Part shown: positions 60,801 to 64,000 of the stretch, in pieces
How the letters are laid out: the number at the start of each line of letters is the position of its first letter
Numbering within the stretch: position 1 is the stretch's first letter
Origin: Pegea sp. RAD2-039
Lineage: Eukaryota; Chordata; Thaliacea; Salpida; Salpidae
Direction: 5' to 3'
Length of the DNA: 64,000 bases
Assembly (NCBI GenBank): GCA_034620365.1
Contig: JAQGEQ010000078.1
Coordinates: 124,001-188,000 of the forward strand
Program-made: the position numbers and the translations under genes
The notes under the pieces: generated by a model
Seen by the model: the letters and a program-made list of their open reading frames with translations, nothing else
The model's database searches: none
Told to the model about the DNA's origin: nothing

Positions 60801-63800
60801 TTGAGGAACTCCAAACAGAAGAACTCCAAACAGAAGAACTCCAAACAGAAGAAGCCCAAACAGAAGAAGCCCAAATTGAGGAACTCCAAATTGAAGAGCT
60901 CCAAGCAGAAGAACTCCAAACAGAAGAACTCCAAACAGAAGAAGCCCAAACAGAAGAAGTCCAAATTGAGGAACTCCAAACAGAAGAACTCCAAACAGAA
61001 GAAGCCCAAATTGAAGAGCTCCAAGCAGAAGAAGTCCAAATTGAAGAAGCCCAAATTGAAGAGCTCCAAGCAGAAGAACTCCAAATTGAAGAGCTCCAAA
61101 CAGAAGAACTCCAAATTGAAGAAGCCCAAATTGAAGAAGCCCAAATTGAAGAGCTCCAAACAGAAGAACTCCAAATTGAGGAACTCCAAACAGAAGAACT
61201 CCAAATTGAAGAAGCCCAAATTGAAGAACTCCAAATTGAAGAGCTCCAAACAGAAGAACTCCAAATTGAAGAGCTCCAAGCAGAAGAACTCCAAATTGAA
61301 GAGCTCCAAGCAGAAGAACTCCAAATTGAAGAAGTCCAAATTGAAGAAGCCCAAGTTGAAGAAGCTCATTCAAGTATGGTAAAAGAAAACCAAATAGATG
61401 AGTCACCTATGTCTAAATTTGTGGTGGATGAAAATGGTGAAGAGATTGAAGTTTCCTACGCAAACATTGCAGAAATTAATCGTCGCTACGAAATAGAATA
61501 TCAAAAGGAACAAGAAGAACTAAAAAGACAAGAAGCTTTAAAACTACCGCGATATCCTTTTTACGAAACATCTTGTGGTTAGTTTGTAGTATTTTGACAA
61601 TAAATTTTCAATAATTTAAATAAATGTGGAATTCATTTTTGAAATTTGTTAATTTGTTGTTCAAATATTGTTTAAGATTACATGGACAACTTTCCTGGTG
61701 ATCCTGAGAGAGAACATGAAGAAGATATGAGAGAGTATCAGGAACTATTAGATGCAAATCCTACCTTCTACGCAAATCAATACAATCTAACCGCTGACGT
61801 AAATACAGATGGAAGTACATCTCCTACTAATGTTGAAGATAATCGAACAGAAACAGTTTTAAGTTATGAAATGGATTCAGGTGTCTTGGCGACTTCATCT
61901 GGAACAGTTAATGATGATCATCCTGAAGCAGCTGATCTTTCTGAAGCAAAGAATGAAAATCTTTTTGGAGCAAAAAATGAAGATCTTTCTGGAGTTGAAG
62001 ATGAAGATCTTTCTGGATTAGATGATGAAGATCTTTCTGGAGTAAAGAATGAAGATCTTTCTGGAGTAGAAAATGAAGATCTTTCTGGATTAGATGATGA
62101 AGATCTTTCTGGAGTAGATGATGAAGATCTTTCTGGAGTAAAGAATGAAGATCTTTCTAGATTAGATGATGAAGATCTTTCTGGAGTAAAGAATGAAGAT
62201 CTTTCTGGAGTAGAAAATGAAGATCTTTCTGGAGTAGATGATGAAGATCTTTCTAGATTAGATGATGAAGATCCTTCTGGAGTAAAAAATGAAGATCTTT
62301 TTGGAGTAGAAAATAAAGATCTTTCTAAAGTAGAAAATAAAGATCTTTCTGGAGTAAAGAATGAAGAACTTTCCGGAGTAGAAAATGAAGATCTTTCTGG
62401 AGTAGAAAATAAAGATCTTTCTGGAGTAAAGAATGAAGATCTTTCTAAAGTAGAAAATGAAGATCTTTCTGGAGTAGAAAATAAAGATCTTTCTGGATTA
62501 GATGATGAAGATCTTTCTGGAGTAAAGAATGAAGATCTTTCTAAAGTAGAAAATGAAGATCTTTCCGACAGTCTTTCTGGTGTTACAGGTGAAGATTCTT
62601 CTGCAGTTGTAGAAGCTTCTATGTTCACCGAAGACAAGACAAAGTTTGAGAAAATTAAATCATCGATAATAACTGCTGATGATTGTAATCAAGCAACTTT
62701 TATTAATTCTAATTTACTACAAACTGATATTTCAAATGAAAATACAATTAAGATTTCTAAGTTGAATCAAGTCACCGATACCACTAGAGGGCGAACAAAT
62801 GAAGAAGTACAATTAGTAAATCCTGAGTTATACCAACCAGAGGAACTAATAACGATAAAAAATAACACTGAAACACCGGATCAAAAACCAGATTTTAATC
62901 GTAATACCAAAGAAAATAGTGAATCACCAACGAAAGCTTCAGAAATGGTTGTTTTAGATTCTATAGATTTAGATGATTATGTTGAAGAAATACCATACTC
63001 AAGTGAATCAGATAATAAAATCGTAGAACACAAAGAGGTTAAAGAAAGAAAATTAGGATTAGAAGATTTTAAAGCAAATAGCTGGATCGATTCACAAAAT
63101 TTATTTTCTCGTTTACAAGCAAGCTCAGATGAAAACACAACTGAACGCTTGGCATGCAAATCAAAGAAGAAGACTTCAAAGATAGACTTAACAGAAGATG
63201 AATACTTGGCTGGGTCAAGTTCTATTGTACGTGACTCTGATAGTAACGACGCATCATCTCATTCAAGTAAAAGCTCCTACTCGTCTAGAAGGTCAAAGTA
63301 TAGAAAGAAGACTCGTGATCGGTATAAACCAAGTACTCCCTACACTTTCAAGGCGATATCTCACAAACTAGAAAACAACCAAAAATTGACAGAAGCTGAA
63401 CGCTTTAATTGGGATAAAAACAATAAATTTTTGAAAATGAAGGTTAACTTTGATCTACCGCAGGTAATAACACAGTTTCTTATAATAATCGGAAATTTTA
63501 TCTCAAAGTTCATTTCAGATTAGTCAGTCGAAAATTGAAAATTATTTTATGACATCTTCTGGTGATCGGATGTTAAATAATCTTCAACCTGATCCGACTA
63601 TAAACAATAGCCAATTTAGATGTTTTGTTCGTGACAACAATGTTAATAAAGTGAAACAAGCTTTTGAATCATCTAATTTGTATAATCTTGAACACGTGGT
63701 AAGTCAGCTACGATTTATTCATCTCTTTGTTTTAGATTGATTTATTTTAGGATGGATCTTCAATGACAGTTCTGATGATTGCAAGTATATCAGGTTACCA

Positions 63801-64000
63801 TTCAATGGTTCAAGTAAGTTGATTCTTGTAATAGTTTTCTTCAACTTGTAAGACATCAATAAAAATTGAAGAACTTTATCTGTGAAGGTTGCTGATTATT
63901 TGTTAAAAAGTGATTAGTTTAATTTATTAAAATTTATCTGAATTATTTGAGGAACTTGAACGACATGATAATAAAGCAGAAGATTTGTTTATCAGCGAAA
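57821..64000 (+). CDS. MPHOSPH8: MPP8-like chromodomain-ankyrin protein (HUSH subunit), 3' end beyond window
   Basis: Exons: 57821-57912, 58260-58335, 58489-58585, 58709-58747, 58799-58909, 59628-59674, 59793-59879, 60032-60102, 60247-61577, 61677-63463, 63519-63698, 63751-63813, then the gene continues off the window. All junctions are GT-AG with matching phase; 1327 codons are visible. Residues 13-60 form a chromodomain (FEVEEILDD, VKWKDYDEITWEP, GCKDMVQEYE) with the methyl-lysine cage aromatics F14, W34 and Y37. A basic KKRK-type stretch follows, then a disordered Ser/Lys-rich part, a 15-base array (about residues 346-581), a 24-base array (about 738-948), and from about 1280 ankyrin-type sequence (FVRDNNVNKVKQAFESSNLY, then GSSMTVLMIASISGYHSMVQ) that resembles the start of the MPP8 ankyrin block. 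MPP8 reads H3K9me3 and works with TASOR and periphilin in the HUSH complex. Orthology is inferred from domain order and both domain sequences. Confidence 0.88.
60665..61370 (+). repeat. 15-base in-frame tandem array in MPP8-like exon 9
   Basis: About 47 units of 15 bases, consensus GAAGAACTCCAAATT with variants GAAGCCCAA and CAAACA. Each unit encodes five residues (EELQI, EEAQI, EELQT, EEVQT, EELQA). The frame is never broken. Higher-order blocks of several units recur, as expected from unequal exchange. The encoded segment is strongly acidic and probably helical. Confidence 0.95.
61940..62570 (+). repeat. 24-base in-frame tandem array in MPP8-like exon 10
   Basis: About 26 units of 24 bases, consensus GAAGATCTTTCTGGAGTA followed by AAGAAT, GAAAAT or GATGAT. 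Each unit encodes eight residues such as EDLSGVKN, EDLSGVEN or EDLSGLDD. The array is unrelated in sequence to the one in exon 9 but is also acidic. Each unit carries an AGATCT (BglII) word, and Ser in a D/E-rich context offers repeated casein-kinase-2-like sites (inference). Confidence 0.95.

Noticed and set aside
60596-61406. Long open frames of 230-257 codons on both strands over the 15-base array
   Set aside because: They are by-products of a repeat unit whose length is divisible by three and which lacks stops in several frames. Only the plus-strand frame joins correctly spliced exons on both sides.
61918-62637. 239-codon minus-strand frame (ERSSFSTPERSS-like)
   Set aside because: It is the antisense reading of the 24-base array in MPP8-like exon 10; no splice context or independent signals.
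1-64000. tRNA, rRNA and CRISPR features
   Set aside because: I looked for tRNA B-box-like words, rRNA stretches and regularly spaced direct repeats with variable spacers; none was convincing. The only regular repeats are the two coding arrays without spacers.

Overview
The window is nuclear DNA from an animal with an extremely AT-rich genome. Genes have small exons, GT-AG introns (many only about 47-150 bases, others up to about 2 kb), and there is no operon structure. The gene content is metazoan: a ciliary transport subunit (IFT52), a zona-pellucida (ZP) plus EGF surface protein, a HUSH-type chromodomain-ankyrin protein (MPP8-like) and a mitochondrial S-adenosylmethionine carrier. I cannot name the species; a non-bilaterian animal or an AT-rich invertebrate would fit.

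Left part (1-25.5 kb). A single-exon SLC25A26-like carrier (minus) is followed by a complete 13-exon IFT52 gene (minus) and a 4-exon NAT8-like membrane acetyltransferase (minus). Then comes a small unrecognised plus-strand gene at 16.0-17.1 kb, made of short exons whose four middle members all have lengths divisible by three and the same phase. A minus-strand seven-helix membrane protein of unknown function lies at 24.1-25.4 kb. Long AT-rich gene-poor stretches separate these, the largest at about 25.5-37.8 kb.

Middle (37.8-42.1 kb). A 15-exon plus-strand gene encodes a 659-residue secreted or surface protein: signal peptide, unique N-terminal region, ZP module, furin-like RRRR site, one EGF-like module and a hydrophobic C-terminus.

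Middle-right (42.7-55.1 kb). Three paralogues of the LDH2/MDH2-type NAD(P)-dependent oxidoreductase family sit together: A (minus), B (minus) and C (plus). All use the same nine-exon layout with a tiny first exon. B and C face head to head and share near-identical inverted tracts, introns included, which points to recent gene conversion or a partly collapsed inverted duplication. B is interrupted in intron 6 by a truncated extra copy of exon 7 and a decayed non-LTR retrotransposon.

Right end (57.8-64 kb, runs off the window). An MPP8-like gene has an N-terminal chromodomain, two very large exons carrying a 15-base and a 24-base in-frame tandem array that encode acidic repeats, and the start of C-terminal ankyrin repeats. 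In other animals MPP8 is the H3K9me3-reading subunit of HUSH, which silences retroelements and intronless DNA.

Most gene models were built by reading splice sites by eye and checking reading phase at every junction; transcription start sites and UTRs are not resolved.
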